In this document: in pieces, positions 54,025 through 63,437 of the stretch | Layout of the letters: each line of letters starts with the position of its first letter | How positions within the stretch are numbered: position 1 is the stretch's first letter | NCBI GenBank assembly: GCA_023428135.1 | Contig: JAEYZG010000001.1 | Location: 1-64,000, forward strand | From: Bacteroidota bacterium | Lineage (GTDB): Bacteria; Bacteroidota; Bacteroidia; Cytophagales; Cytophagaceae | Length of the DNA stretch: 64,000 nucleotides | Direction: 5' to 3' | Translations under genes and position numbers: made by a program | The notes under the pieces: model-generated | What the model saw: only the letters and a program-made list of their open reading frames with translations | Told to the model about the DNA's origin: nothing | Databases searched by the model: none

Positions 54025-54592
54025 ATGCCTCCATATTATGACATTTACGGGCTTTCAAAAGAAAGGAATAAAAAGACCATTGAAAAATTTCTGAATCACT
54101 TTTCCCATAGAGATCAAATTGAAGTCCGAACGGGTCAGGTAATTCTGGTTAATGGAAATCAAAAGTATAATATAAAAGAATCCTGCACTCCTATTTCTAC
54201 TTTATCTGAAGTGATCAATTATGGAATAAATAATCCCCTCCACGGATTTGCCTTTTACATAAGGAATAGATGGACTTATCTTAAAATTTACATATGATGG
54301 TAAAATAATTTTTGGAGTATCCATCGAAGAAAAGGACATCGCTAATAAGGGAAAACTATCAGACAATTATACAAAAGCCGTTGAAATAAAAGGACAGATT
54401 GCAGAACTGACACTTGCTTATAAAAGCTCAATTCAGTTTGAATATGCTCCCTCTGATGATGAAGAAGAATTTGAGCAGGATATTGAAATATGGAAAAAAA
54501 TGGATGAAAGAAAAGTGAAGGAATTCCAAAGAATTCACTCTTCTGCAATATCATCAAGATATAAAAAATTCTGGTCTTATTTATTCTCATGA
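54025..54592 (+). pseudogene. Hypothetical gene split by a frameshift
   Basis: The first frame (54025-54297, 90 codons, 'MPPYYDIYGLSKERNKKTIE') ends after 'RWTYLKIYI'. The +1 frame continues at once with 'LKFTYDGKIIFGVSIEEKD' and runs to TGA at 54590-54592 ('KFWSYLFS'). Together they give about 188 residues of plausible protein with a charged middle and no signal peptide. The family is not recognised. A one-base change near 54270-54285 (cttaaaattt) is either a mutation or an assembly error. Confidence 0.6.
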
Positions 54593-54697
54593 AATCCCTT
54601 TACCTTTCCCCCTATGTTTTTATAATAATCATTGAAATTTTTCGCTACTAACATTTGCTCTCTCCCTCTGTTTTATACATGTCAAAAGAGATCCCAA

Positions 54698-56671
54698 ATG
54701 AAAAAGCCCTTAAACGTTACCCAGAAATTAATTGAGTCTCATCTTGTAAAGGGAGAAATGATTCCCGGAACTGAAATAGGTATCCGCATCGATCAGACCC
54801 TTACTCAGGATGCTACCGGTACCATGGTGATGCTTGAACTGGAAGCGATGGGAATTTCAAAAATTAAAACCGAACTATCCGTCCAATATGTAGATCATAA
54901 TCTGCTTCAGGAAGATTTTAAAAATGCTGATGACCATTTATTTTTAAGAACTGCAGCACAGAAATTCGGCCTTTGGTACAGCAGAGCTGGCAATGGAGTA
55001 AGTCATCCTGTACATATGGAAAGATTTGGCATCCCGGGAAAATCTATGGCCGGCTCTGACAGTCATACTCCAGCAGCCGGTGCCATTGGTATGCTTGCAC
55101 TAGGTGCCGGAGGGCTTGATGTTGCTTTTTCTATGGTAGGTGAACCATTACACTTCAAGATGCCCAGAATCATGGGCGTTAAGCTGGTTGGAAAACTACC
55201 TGACTGGGTAAGTGCAAAAGATGTAATCCTTGAAATGCTCAGGCGTTATGGGGTTAATGGAGGAAGAGGAATTATCTTTGAATATTACGGTTTAGGATTA
55301 GAAAGCCTTTCTGCAATGGATCGACACGTAATTGCCAATATGGGTACGGAACTTGGTGCTACTACAACTGTTTTCCCTTCTGATCAGGAAGTGAAAAGAT
55401 TTTTGAAAGTTCAGGAAAGAGAACAGGATTGGGTGGAAATTGTTGCTGACCAGGGAGCTTCTTATGATCTTACGGATGAAATTAACCTATCAGAGCTTGT
55501 GCCTTTGATAGCTTGTCCAAGCAGTCCTGGAAATGTTGTAAGGGTAAAAGACATTGCCGGAACTCCTATCTCGCAGGTTGTCATCGGTTCTTCTGCAAAC
55601 CCCGGTATCCGTGACTTCTGGATTGCAGGTGAAATAGTTAAGGATAAGACAATAAATCCATCTATATCCTTTGACATTAATCCTACTTCCAGACAAGTGA
55701 TAGAAAATCTGATCGCCATGGGTTCCCTTGCCAATCTGGTAAAGTCAGGAGCAAGATTTCATCAGGCAGGATGCTTGGGTTGTATAGGCATGGGACAAGC
55801 TCCCGCCTATGGGAAAAATAGTTTGAGAACGGTACCGAGAAACTTCCCTGGACGTTCCGGAACGCTGGATGATAAAGTCTATCTTTGCAGCCCCGAAACC
55901 GCCGCTGCTTCAGCGCTGACAGGCACAATTACTGATCCCAGAGATCTGGAACATTTATATGGAATGAAATATCCTCAATATAAAAATCCGGAAAAAGAAA
56001 TCATAAACACTTCAATGCTGCTCGCTCCTTCTGAAGAACCAATCGGAGAACTTGAAAAAGGACCCAACATCAAATCTTTCCCTGATTTCAGCCCATTATC
56101 GGATACATTTGAAGCCCCTGTTCTGCTTAAGATGGGAGATAATATCTCGACAGATGAGATTCTTAAGGCAGGAGTGAAAGTGCTTTCTTACCGCAGCAAT
56201 ATTCCTGAAATAAGTAAGTGGAGTTTTAATGTAATAGACAGTCAGTTTTATGTTAAAGCTATAAAGGCACAAGAGACTTACGGAGGACATATAGTGGTAG
56301 CCGGACATAACTATGCTCAGGGATCAAGCAGAGAACATGCAGCCATAGCTCCCAGGTATATCGGGCAAATTGCAGTGATCGCTAAAAGTTATGCACGTCT
56401 TGGTTGGCAGAATCTTATCAATTTCGGAATCATTCCTTTTGAATTCGTAACTGAATCAGATTATGACACCATTGATCCGAATGATGAAATCAGAATATCA
56501 GGCATCATTGACAGCTTCTTAAAAAATAAAGAGCATATCGCTTTGAATAAGACTAAAAATCTTAAATACCTGTTAACTCATGGACTGAGCGAAAGACAGA
56601 CAGAAGTGCTTCTTCACGGAGGAATCATCAATTTTCATAAGAGCAGAGAACTTGTACATTCGAAAGGGTAA
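54698..56671 (+). CDS. Aconitate hydratase, short (Aquifex-type) form
   Basis: 657 residues from ATG 54698; an open frame of 22 codons before it has an unlikely composition. The iron-sulfur cluster Cys are in 'CLGCIGMG' and 'LCSPETA'. Substrate residues include 'SDSHTPAAGAIGMLALGAGG', 'YVDHN' early and 'QGSSREHAAIAPRYIG' late. It interconverts citrate and isocitrate by way of cis-aconitate. The length fits the LeuC/D-like aconitase group rather than the long AcnA or AcnB forms. It has no TCA-cycle neighbours. Confidence 0.88.
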   Translation: MKKPLNVTQKLIESHLVKGEMIPGTEIGIRIDQTLTQDATGTMVMLELEAMGISKIKTELSVQYVDHNLLQEDFKNADDHLFLRTAAQKFGLWYSRAGNGVSHPVHMERFGIPGKSMAGSDSHTPAAGAIGMLALGAGGLDVAFSMVGEPLHFKMPRIMGVKLVGKLPDWVSAKDVILEMLRRYGVNGGRGIIFEYYGLGLESLSAMDRHVIANMGTELGATTTVFPSDQEVKRFLKVQEREQDWVEIVADQGASYDLTDEINLSELVPLIACPSSPGNVVRVKDIAGTPISQVVIGSSANPGIRDFWIAGEIVKDKTINPSISFDINPTSRQVIENLIAMGSLANLVKSGARFHQAGCLGCIGMGQAPAYGKNSLRTVPRNFPGRSGTLDDKVYLCSPETAAASALTGTITDPRDLEHLYGMKYPQYKNPEKEIINTSMLLAPSEEPIGELEKGPNIKSFPDFSPLSDTFEAPVLLKMGDNISTDEILKAGVKVLSYRSNIPEISKWSFNVIDSQFYVKAIKAQETYGGHIVVAGHNYAQGSSREHAAIAPRYIGQIAVIAKSYARLGWQNLINFGIIPFEFVTESDYDTIDPNDEIRISGIIDSFLKNKEHIALNKTKNLKYLLTHGLSERQTEVLLHGGIINFHKSRELVHSKG

Positions 56672-56871
56672 GGAACAATAAATAGACGTACTACTATCTA
56701 AAAGCATTTTCTAAATAAGCATTATATTTCTCATCATCCTGTTCTGTTGATTTAAACTCATCAGAGGTACGGTTATTTTCTATAAACATCCCATTCCTGA
56801 TTAGAATTCGTTCCAACTTTGTTGGATATTTTAAGTATCAGATGTATCAGATAATATATCAATATACACTA

Positions 56872-57315
56872 TTAATATTTTAAATAATCAATAGGACTTG
56901 AAGCGTCTGTTTTTAATTTACCGTTAATCAAATCCAACATCAATTCAGCTGTGTTAATAAAGCCCACTTGATTGATACCAATCCACCTGCCATCTCCTCC
57001 TACTCTGTTATCGTTTAACTCCTGTACAGTTATATAATTGTCAACTTCATCAAAGTTCCTTATTAACTTTTCCAGTACTTGCCTTAATATTGATACTTTA
57101 TCCTCAGAGTTAAAATACTCATTCAAACAGACAGGAATACATCCACTAAAACCTACTGAATACGCAAAGGTCCATTCTTCAATTACATTATTCATCCAAT
57201 CTTGAGAAGGTTCAATCTTTTTCAGCTCTCTGTTCAGCAAATATAGGACCCCCTCAAGAAATCCATCATTAGACCAGTAACCATAATTTTTAAACTCTAC
57301 AAAACTTGTTGCCAT
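56872..57315 (-). CDS. Hypothetical cytoplasmic protein
   Basis: 147 residues, acidic, with no signal peptide or membrane segment. 'IEEWTFAYSVGFSGCIPVCLNEYF' and 'VGGDGRWIGINQVGFINTAELMLDLINGKL' look like a small alpha/beta fold. Single genes of this size are sometimes immunity-type proteins, but nothing nearby is a toxin, so I do not assign it. Confidence 0.6.
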   Translation of the reverse strand: MATSFVEFKNYGYWSNDGFLEGVLYLLNRELKKIEPSQDWMNNVIEEWTFAYSVGFSGCIPVCLNEYFNSEDKVSILRQVLEKLIRNFDEVDNYITVQELNDNRVGGDGRWIGINQVGFINTAELMLDLINGKLKTDASSPIDYLKY

Positions 57316-57488
57316 TCTCTATTTTGTCATTCAGGTTCAAAATATAATTTGTGGAGATAATACTCATTAAAAAATTATAAATCCCTTCAATTTAAAACTC
57401 TATTGTGACCAAAGTTCGAGTTTTATAGAAGATTTAACAATAACTTTTTAAGGAAACACTAAAAAATCATCTAATAAAGTAATCAAAA

Positions 57489-57516
57489 AACTCCGGCCTT
57501 TTTCAAAACCGGAGTT
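57489..57516 (-). terminator. Intrinsic terminator of the T9SS protein gene
   Basis: aactccgg (57489-57496) and ccggagtt (57509-57516) form an 8-bp GC-rich stem. On the minus strand it is followed by ttttgatt. It lies 8 bp past the stop at 57524. Confidence 0.8.
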
Positions 57517-57523
57517 CTTATTT

Positions 57524-59149
57524 TTATTTCAAAATTACCTTCTCCCTTCTGGTAAGACCACCCTTCTCATATGTGGCGATATATATACCTCTTGGAAGAT
57601 TTGTAACATTAAAAACATCTTCTCCTTCAATGACAAACGATTGTCCAAGCTGATTGGTAAATGTGATCTTGCCTTGATGACCTTTCAAATGTATGTCAGT
57701 AGTACAAGGATTTGGCCATGGTTTATTATTTACTTCTGTTTCTTCGTTATCAGTTCCGGAGATGATACATTCATTAAGTTCAACTTTTGATGACCATGAA
57801 AAATAATCCGGAGCTTTGTAAATTAGTTCGCCATGATAACTCCGTATTTCATTCACTTGTAATTCATATTTCAGATTCTTCAGATTGGCAATCTCTATAC
57901 TGTCACTTTTCACATAATTACCAACAGCAAGGCATGCTATCTTCGAAAAAACAATAGAGTCAGTGAAATTTGCAAAGATCACCCCTGCCGCTTCATTAAT
58001 ATTGGAAGTTATTTTAGAATAAATACTCCAGTTTGGACAGATTGGCTGTATATACTTTCTGTATAAAGTAATTTTATTACAATCTGTTTTGTATTCAAAA
58101 CATCTGTTCGCTGGCTGTCCAAAACCCTTAAATACATGTAGGTTCCCATTTAAATGTATATTCTGAATTACCGGAATTTCTGCCAGTCTCATATCCTGAA
58201 TCACATTTTCCGGAGGGAATACATCATTCAAAGGAACATTGATCTTTTCCAGCCAACCAACACGATCTTGTGTCAGATAATAATTGATGACCAAAGTATT
58301 CTTAACAAATTCAGTTTTGTAGGTATAGCTGTAATTCCCCTGAAGTTTTTTAGGAAGGTCGAGGTTTACACTAAGGTTTTTACACAGAAAAGATCCCTCA
58401 AATACATTTTTACTTTCTACAGGAGAACAATTATGAAGATATGCATTACCGATCTTTGTCAATCGTGTTAGAGGAGGGCATGGTGCATTTACACAGTAGA
58501 CAATCTGAGTATCGGCATGAAATATTATAAAGTCACGTAGTGAAAGCTTGTTCAATACAATGCTATCAGTTACAACCTTTGTCCCCAAAGCTTTGCAGGT
58601 TATATCGCGGGGCTTTATTACATCTTTAAAATTGACCAGTATACTGTCGTCAACAATCTTTAAATATGGCATAGGGTACACATCTGAGGCAGGACAAATA
58701 TCCTCCAGCCTTTTTCTGTAGATAATTACTTCCTTGCAATCAGATTTTGAAGTATAGCAAGGATTGAATGGCCATCCCATAGTCAATTGGGTTGATTTCA
58801 ACTGACCGTCTATATAAACTAAATGACCTACCGTCCACTTGAGGTCCTTTTCAGCTGTTGTAGACGGCCTAGAAGCCGAGAAGTATTTCTTTAAATTGGT
58901 AGTGATTTGAGTAAGAATTTCACTTCCTGCACTTTGCAAGTGATACCTGATTTCTAAGACTTTAGAAGTATCATTTTTTTGAACTTCTATGGTATAAGTA
59001 TATTTCCCTTGAAGTTCCTGAGGAATCTGGTATGTTGTGTATAGTGTATCACACAAAGCAGACCCTTTAAAACTATTCAGAATAATAGAATTTGGAAAAA
59101 CTTGGTAACTAAAAAAAAACAACAGAATTGTGAGTATAATTTTGTTCAT
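57524..59149 (-). CDS. T9SS-secreted protein with an internal tandem duplication
   Basis: 541 residues. A signal peptide (residues 1-19) is followed by two related units. Unit one (about 27-235) begins 'GSALCDTLYTTYQIPQELQGKYTYT' and unit two (about 250-450) 'GSFLCKNLSVNLDLPKKLQGNYSYT'. Both contain a 'CY/FxxK-D-C' plus 'YRK' stretch. A type A sorting tail ('WPNPCTTDIHLKGHQGKITF' to 'RREKVILK') ends the protein. It should be exported to the surface by T9SS. No catalytic motif or known domain is recognised. Confidence 0.8.
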   Translation of the reverse strand: MNKIILTILLFFFSYQVFPNSIILNSFKGSALCDTLYTTYQIPQELQGKYTYTIEVQKNDTSKVLEIRYHLQSAGSEILTQITTNLKKYFSASRPSTTAEKDLKWTVGHLVYIDGQLKSTQLTMGWPFNPCYTSKSDCKEVIIYRKRLEDICPASDVYPMPYLKIVDDSILVNFKDVIKPRDITCKALGTKVVTDSIVLNKLSLRDFIIFHADTQIVYCVNAPCPPLTRLTKIGNAYLHNCSPVESKNVFEGSFLCKNLSVNLDLPKKLQGNYSYTYKTEFVKNTLVINYYLTQDRVGWLEKINVPLNDVFPPENVIQDMRLAEIPVIQNIHLNGNLHVFKGFGQPANRCFEYKTDCNKITLYRKYIQPICPNWSIYSKITSNINEAAGVIFANFTDSIVFSKIACLAVGNYVKSDSIEIANLKNLKYELQVNEIRSYHGELIYKAPDYFSWSSKVELNECIISGTDNEETEVNNKPWPNPCTTDIHLKGHQGKITFTNQLGQSFVIEGEDVFNVTNLPRGIYIATYEKGGLTRREKVILK

Positions 59150-59286
59150 AACAATAAAAATTTAGGTTTAAAGCATTATATATCAGTTGAGAGAATTAGG
59201 TAACCTCTTTCGCTTACTTATTGTTAAATGAGCAAGAATTTCCAGGATAATTTACATCATGAGTACTTCCCACAGCTTCTAAAAAT

Positions 59287-59316
59287 AAAAGGTGCTTTTT
59301 AAAAAAGCACCTTTTT
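59287..59316 (-). terminator. Intrinsic terminator of the DsrE/DoxDA operon
   Basis: aaaaggtgcttttt (59287-59300) with aaaaaagcacctttt (59301-59315) forms a near-perfect hairpin with flanking T and A runs, 4 bp past the last stop at 59320. Confidence 0.85.
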
Positions 59317-59319
59317 CAT

Positions 59320-59673
59320 TTAAAACCCAGCTTTTATATAACTCCACCCTTCACTCTGTCTGACAATCAGATGTGCTAATGCAGAAGGTATTATCCTGGC
59401 TACAGAGATTAAACCCGAAGATAATTTACCTCTTTCATTTAGTGAATTACTACAGGCCAAAAGCACAATTCCCCTATCCGCCATTTCCTGTAAAACATTA
59501 GAGAATCTGCTATCGCTATATAACAGCTCAACACCCAAGCCGTGAGTTACGATTTCCACTTTGATTGCCGGAATCTCTTTCTGAATATTTCCAACTTGTT
59601 TAATCAATGACTTGCATACTTGCTCCTCATTAGTTGATAATTGAAATACAACTTTATACTCTTTGTCGTCCAT
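59320..59673 (-). CDS. DsrE-family protein, cytoplasmic
   Basis: 117 residues, no signal peptide. 'KVVFQLSTNEEQVCKSLIKQVGNI', 'KVEIVTHGLGVELL' and 'DRGIVLLACSNSLNERG' give the DsrE/F fold, with a Cys at the sulfur-carrier position (LACSNSL). Such proteins pass sulfane sulfur between enzymes. It is the last of three genes read leftwards, 18 bp after DoxDA. Confidence 0.82.
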   Translation of the reverse strand: MDDKEYKVVFQLSTNEEQVCKSLIKQVGNIQKEIPAIKVEIVTHGLGVELLYSDSRFSNVLQEMADRGIVLLACSNSLNERGKLSSGLISVARIIPSALAHLIVRQSEGWSYIKAGF

Positions 59674-59691
59674 TATATCAATTTCTGAATT

Positions 59692-60720
59692 TTAAAAACT
59701 AAGTTTCCATACTTTACCGCTTATATCTTCGACTTCAACAATATGATTTTCGCCATCATTAATGGTAATCGGAAGAGTAATTTTTGCCTTGGCTCCTAAG
59801 GGAATGATCAAACTATTTTTGCCGGTTTTAACTTTGGCAATATAATAGTTATCAATATTCTGACCAGGTATATCAGAAAGCTCATTATACAAATACTCTT
59901 TAATAACATCTCCATTCTGATCTTTCAAAGAAATGCGTGTGATAAATGCTCCATAAGTATCAATCCCCTGATCCCTGAACAGATCAAAACTTAGACCTTT
60001 GACTTTATCATACTTTGCGTCTGAAATTACAATATTCGGTTTCATAGAAAGATTGTGAAGTTTGCCCCACACGCCCCCATGAAAGACTTGATTGGTATAT
60101 AAAGTTATAGCCAGGGAAAAAACAGCGATGAACAAAGAGAAGAATGTAAATGCTCTTTTGCTCATATTAATATCCCCTGACCCCACATATTGAATCCATT
60201 TTTTATCTTTTAACCTGGGAAATTTTGAAAGAAGCAACTTATCTAAAGAGAACTTATCAGCGCCTGCTACCATCATAACCAACCCTGCGATAGTCCCCAG
60301 AACACCGATCTGCCATTCATCCAGGCAAGTTGTACCAAGCCATCCTGCACCAAATAAGATTCCCAGCGATAGCAAAAAGACTCCTAATGCAGAAGCTCTA
60401 GTAAATAAACCAAACAATAAGCCCAGTCCCACCAGTGCTTCAATGATTGTAAATACGATGAGGAATATTTGCAGAAAATCTGGATGAGTGATCATGAAAT
60501 GAATCATAGGCTTAACGATAATGGCGTTTGGAAAAAAGTGATTAAACTTCTCTCCCACATAGCCTATTCCATCGGGATCTAATTTATTTTCCAGAACCAA
60601 CCTTCTCCAGAAAGCAGAGAAAAAGAGCCAGCCGGTAACCCATCTTAGTCCTGTCAGCAAAATCGCTGAAGAGGATGATTGATATAGAGTATTTTTATCT
60701 GAAATTTTAATTGTTTCCAT
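59692..60720 (-). CDS. DoxD-DoxA fusion (thiosulfate:quinone oxidoreductase-like membrane protein)
   Basis: 342 residues from ATG 60720; an ATG 14 codons upstream (60762) is less likely. The DoxD/DoxX part (about 20-185) has four membrane helices, with 'GLRWVTGWLFFSAFWRRLV' and 'FTIIEALVGLGLLFGLFTRASAL'. A basic linker leads to a TM at about 195-213 and the DoxA part ('NLSMKPNIVISDAKYDKVKGL') to the end. In Acidianus, DoxD and DoxA are separate subunits of TQO, which oxidises thiosulfate and reduces quinone. Fusion and neighbours fit sulfur-compound oxidation or quinone-linked redox at the inner membrane. Confidence 0.8.
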   Translation of the reverse strand: METIKISDKNTLYQSSSSAILLTGLRWVTGWLFFSAFWRRLVLENKLDPDGIGYVGEKFNHFFPNAIIVKPMIHFMITHPDFLQIFLIVFTIIEALVGLGLLFGLFTRASALGVFLLSLGILFGAGWLGTTCLDEWQIGVLGTIAGLVMMVAGADKFSLDKLLLSKFPRLKDKKWIQYVGSGDINMSKRAFTFFSLFIAVFSLAITLYTNQVFHGGVWGKLHNLSMKPNIVISDAKYDKVKGLSFDLFRDQGIDTYGAFITRISLKDQNGDVIKEYLYNELSDIPGQNIDNYYIAKVKTGKNSLIIPLGAKAKITLPITINDGENHIVEVEDISGKVWKLSF

Positions 60721-60773
60721 TTGAGTTTTTTTAAATGATTGAATAATATAAGTAAGACTCACATTTTATTTGA

Positions 60774-61241
60774 TTACAACTCCACGGTTTTATAACCTTT
60801 CATCTGCAAATCAAACATGTAGGTAAGTCCATTGGGAACAATTTCAATTCCCTCTATTAATGCGGCAGGATCAATATTAAATTGCTGAAGTGACATGCCA
60901 CATACCTTAAAATGTATACCAGCAGCTTTCCCTTTCTGTATCATATCAGCAAAGTCATTACCTTTCACAAACGCTTCTACGGATTTGGCGCAGGCCATAA
61001 CGAACAATGTATCTCGTTTGTATTTGCTGTCTTTTATTATCGCTTCTGCAGTGTTAACGACTGCTTTTATATGATTAGGTTGACTGATAAGAACTGCATA
61101 GTTTAACAAATCTTTGCCTTCGTCCCTTAATGTCTCGTTCCCTGTTACAGGCCTGAACACAAATGATGTAAGCAATAAAGAGATACTGATTAAGATGGTC
61201 AGTGTAACTGCTTTTGACTTATTTTTATCTTGTAATATCAT
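60774..61241 (-). CDS. Exported DsrE-family protein
   Basis: 155 residues with an N-terminal hydrophobic segment (about 10-31). The DsrE-like domain has 'AVLISQPNHIKAVVNTAEAII', 'DTLFVMACAKSVEAF' and 'GIHFKVCGMSLQQFNID', where the Cys of K-V-C-G-M is the likely sulfur carrier. It is first in the group with DoxDA (53 bp gap) and the cytoplasmic DsrE protein, and would act on the periplasmic side. Confidence 0.82.
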   Translation of the reverse strand: MILQDKNKSKAVTLTILISISLLLTSFVFRPVTGNETLRDEGKDLLNYAVLISQPNHIKAVVNTAEAIIKDSKYKRDTLFVMACAKSVEAFVKGNDFADMIQKGKAAGIHFKVCGMSLQQFNIDPAALIEGIEIVPNGLTYMFDLQMKGYKTVEL

Positions 61242-61392
61242 AGGAATGTTTTAATTAGTTAGTTCTTTGATCAACATAGGTATCCCGTACCTTCATTAAA
61301 AATGAGGTAAGGCTATATAACTTTACAGAGTGATTCAGAAAGGACATAATTATCCCTATTACATCTGTATCGTAATATCAATCTGAAATTAA

Positions 61393-61746
61393 CTAATTAA
61401 AACAGGGAGGAGGAGAATGAATATTGCCCCAGCAAGAGTAATCAGCAGCTTCGTAAAACTGATGATGGCTATTGAGCTTTGGTGATATAATTGAAAAAAA
61501 GCTATGCTGAAGAATATGTATATCAGCAGAACAAAAAGTTATAATTTTCTTATCTGATTTTTTCTGTTTATCTGATAAGTTGGTTTTTCCGGAAGAAGGA
61601 ATTTTAATTAATTTATCCTTCCTCCCATACTTGCATTTCTTTTTAAACTCATAACTATTATCTGCACTATTAAATACAGGCAACGCATACGCCGCATGAT
61701 TTAACAGATAAATAAACAGAAATAGAAATGCAAGTAATCGTTTCAT
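61393..61746 (-). CDS. Small exported hypothetical protein
   Basis: 117 residues. The signal peptide (MKRLLAFLFLFIYLLNHAAYA) is followed by a very Lys-rich middle and a Cys/His-containing end ('HHQFYEAADYSCWGNIHSPPPCF'). I recall small proteins of this kind near metal-export genes in Bacteroidota, but no such genes are here. It is 151 bp upstream of the DsrE-like gene and reads the same way. Confidence 0.55.
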   Translation of the reverse strand: MKRLLAFLFLFIYLLNHAAYALPVFNSADNSYEFKKKCKYGRKDKLIKIPSSGKTNLSDKQKKSDKKIITFCSADIHILQHSFFSIISPKLNSHHQFYEAADYSCWGNIHSPPPCFN

Positions 61747-61943
61747 CTAACCCCTAACGTTAAATTGATCAAAATAATTTGGAGTTGCAATAAAAATAGA
61801 TGAAATATTAAGGATATCAGTAAATGCAATTGGCATTGATAAATAAAATTATTGATAGAAAGATTTTAAAAAAGTAAAACTTGCTAACGTTTTGCTAAAA
61901 AACCTGCATCATATGGCTGTTAAGATTTTTAAAACGCTCTTGT

Positions 61944-62015
61944 GATCCTGTTTGGATTGGAGCCAAAGAATTAATGCTTAGAAGGTAGTGTTCTATCCAA
62001 TTGATCTACATGACC
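61944..62015 (-). pseudogene. Decayed tRNA-Arg(TCT) copy
   Basis: It aligns along its length with the intact tRNA-Arg genes at 63491 and 63840 (tgcttagaagg and tctatcca are kept). The acceptor stem, T arm ('gattggagcc' in place of 'gattcgaacc') and D arm carry many changes that break pairing. It lies in the same order, next to a decayed tRNA-Pro. Confidence 0.8.
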
Positions 62016-62072
62016 TTTTGGATTAAACAAAGAAGTGATTTATCACAACTCTTTCTAAGAAAGTAATGAAGT

Positions 62073-62144
62073 CGGGGTGGCAAGATCGAACTTGTGATTC
62101 CTGCTCCCAAACCTTTTACGATAAACGGGCTAATCTGCACCACG
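62073..62144 (-). pseudogene. Decayed tRNA-Pro(TGG) copy
   Basis: It begins cggggtggcaagat like the intact gene at 63620 but lacks one T in the T arm, has lost the anticodon-stem partner (accttttacg for accaggcgcg), and has a broken acceptor end. The flanks also match the intact unit, which shows a duplication of the whole Pro-Arg unit followed by decay. Confidence 0.8.
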
Positions 62145-62462
62145 AAACGTAATGAACTTTTTGCTTCTCTTTATAGATTTTGTCTCCCTAAATTCCAGGA
62201 AGATTCTCCTTCTTGCACAAAAAGCTCCCCTTATAACATCTCTTATTATAATATTTTAAAGTTTTCGCATTGCCCGGGACTTGTCAAATTTATTTAAAAT
62301 CCCTTTACATATGTTAATGCAATTGTGTTTCTGAAGTCAGACTTTTATTATATGATTAAATAACAATTATGCTTTTTGATATTCTGAAAGAATCTAGCTG
62401 GACATTAGAATACGGAAGGCTTGGCAGCACTAAATCATTCATTCTAAAAAACAATTCATCTA

Positions 62463-63266
62463 ATGAGAACCAGAACAATTTTTATCACAATCTTTCTTTT
62501 GACAGCTTCCTTTTTAAAAGCACAAGAAAATAAGATACTCTTTGTAATGAGTGCAGCAAAGGAACTTCCTTTAAAAAATGGAAAGACATATAATCAGACA
62601 GGTGTATTTTTAAGTGAGTTTTATCTGGCTTATAAAGAAGTAGTCGATTTAGGCTATGTTGTAGATTTTGCAACACCCGGCGGAATAGCTTCATCCATTG
62701 ATAAGGAAAGTTATGACTTAACTTATTGGAAAGGAAAAGAGGGACTTCTTCAGGAAGCAAAAGACTTTGTTAGTAATAGTCCAAAGTTTAACGATCCTTT
62801 TTCTTTGGAAAATGCTCTTCAAAATATACATTCATACTCAGGAATAATAGTACCTGGAGGACAGGGTTTAATGGTAGATTTGATACATAATAAAAACATG
62901 TCCGAAATCCTCAAGGCATTTTCTCACAATAAAAAACCGATAGGTTTGATATGCCATGCGCCAGCTTTGATACTCTCTATTCCTAAAACTGAAAATCCCT
63001 TTGTCGGTTATCGGGTAAATTCGGTGTCAGGATTCGAAGAGTTTTATATCGAAAACTTTGTAATGAAAGGCAAACCATACAATCGCAAAATTGCAAAGCA
63101 GTTAAAGAGGTTAGGACTCGATTACAAACATGGAAAACCTAAACAAAACTTTGCCATCAGAGACCGGGAGTTGATCACAAGCCAAAATCCGTTTTCTAAT
63201 GAAGCGTTTATTAAGTTATACATTGAGGCACTTAAAGAATACAGAATGAAAAATGGAGGCTTCTAA
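62463..63266 (+). CDS. DJ-1/PfpI superfamily protein, exported
   Basis: 267 residues with a signal peptide (MRTRTIFITIFLLTASFLKA). 'ILFVMSAAKELPLKNGKTYNQTG' opens the domain, 'YSGIIVPGGQGLMVDL' holds the acidic loop, and Cys164 is the nucleophile-elbow residue in 'PIGLICHAPALIL'. The long form with an inserted helical part resembles the Hsp31/HchA-like group (glyoxalase III or chaperone). An exported version is less usual. It lies between the decayed and the intact tRNA pairs. Confidence 0.85.
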   Translation: MRTRTIFITIFLLTASFLKAQENKILFVMSAAKELPLKNGKTYNQTGVFLSEFYLAYKEVVDLGYVVDFATPGGIASSIDKESYDLTYWKGKEGLLQEAKDFVSNSPKFNDPFSLENALQNIHSYSGIIVPGGQGLMVDLIHNKNMSEILKAFSHNKKPIGLICHAPALILSIPKTENPFVGYRVNSVSGFEEFYIENFVMKGKPYNRKIAKQLKRLGLDYKHGKPKQNFAIRDRELITSQNPFSNEAFIKLYIEALKEYRMKNGGF

Positions 63267-63312
63267 AATCTTAGCTTTTTATTTGGGTTAGAAGACAAAC
63301 TCCGTATAATCA

Positions 63313-63345
63313 ATTGATGCCATCGCTTGAAGCGATGGCATCAAT
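63313..63345. terminator. Perfect palindrome between convergent units
   Basis: attgatgccatcgctt (63313-63328) and aagcgatggcatcaat (63330-63345) are fully complementary around a single G. It lies 46 bp past the DJ-1 stop and downstream of the tRNA unit reading the other way. It would form a strong hairpin in either direction, without a T tract. Confidence 0.55.
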
Positions 63346-63437
63346 CAATCTTGAAATAATAAGATGATCCCCGATTCCGATTGATCCCCGATTGATCCAT
63401 GATTTAGAGATTTCTATAGATCTGCTATAAAAACAAA

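Noticed and set aside
63367..63403. Short direct repeats of gattgatcc/ccccgatt near the tRNA genes
   Set aside because: Too short and few for a CRISPR or other array; probably local slippage.
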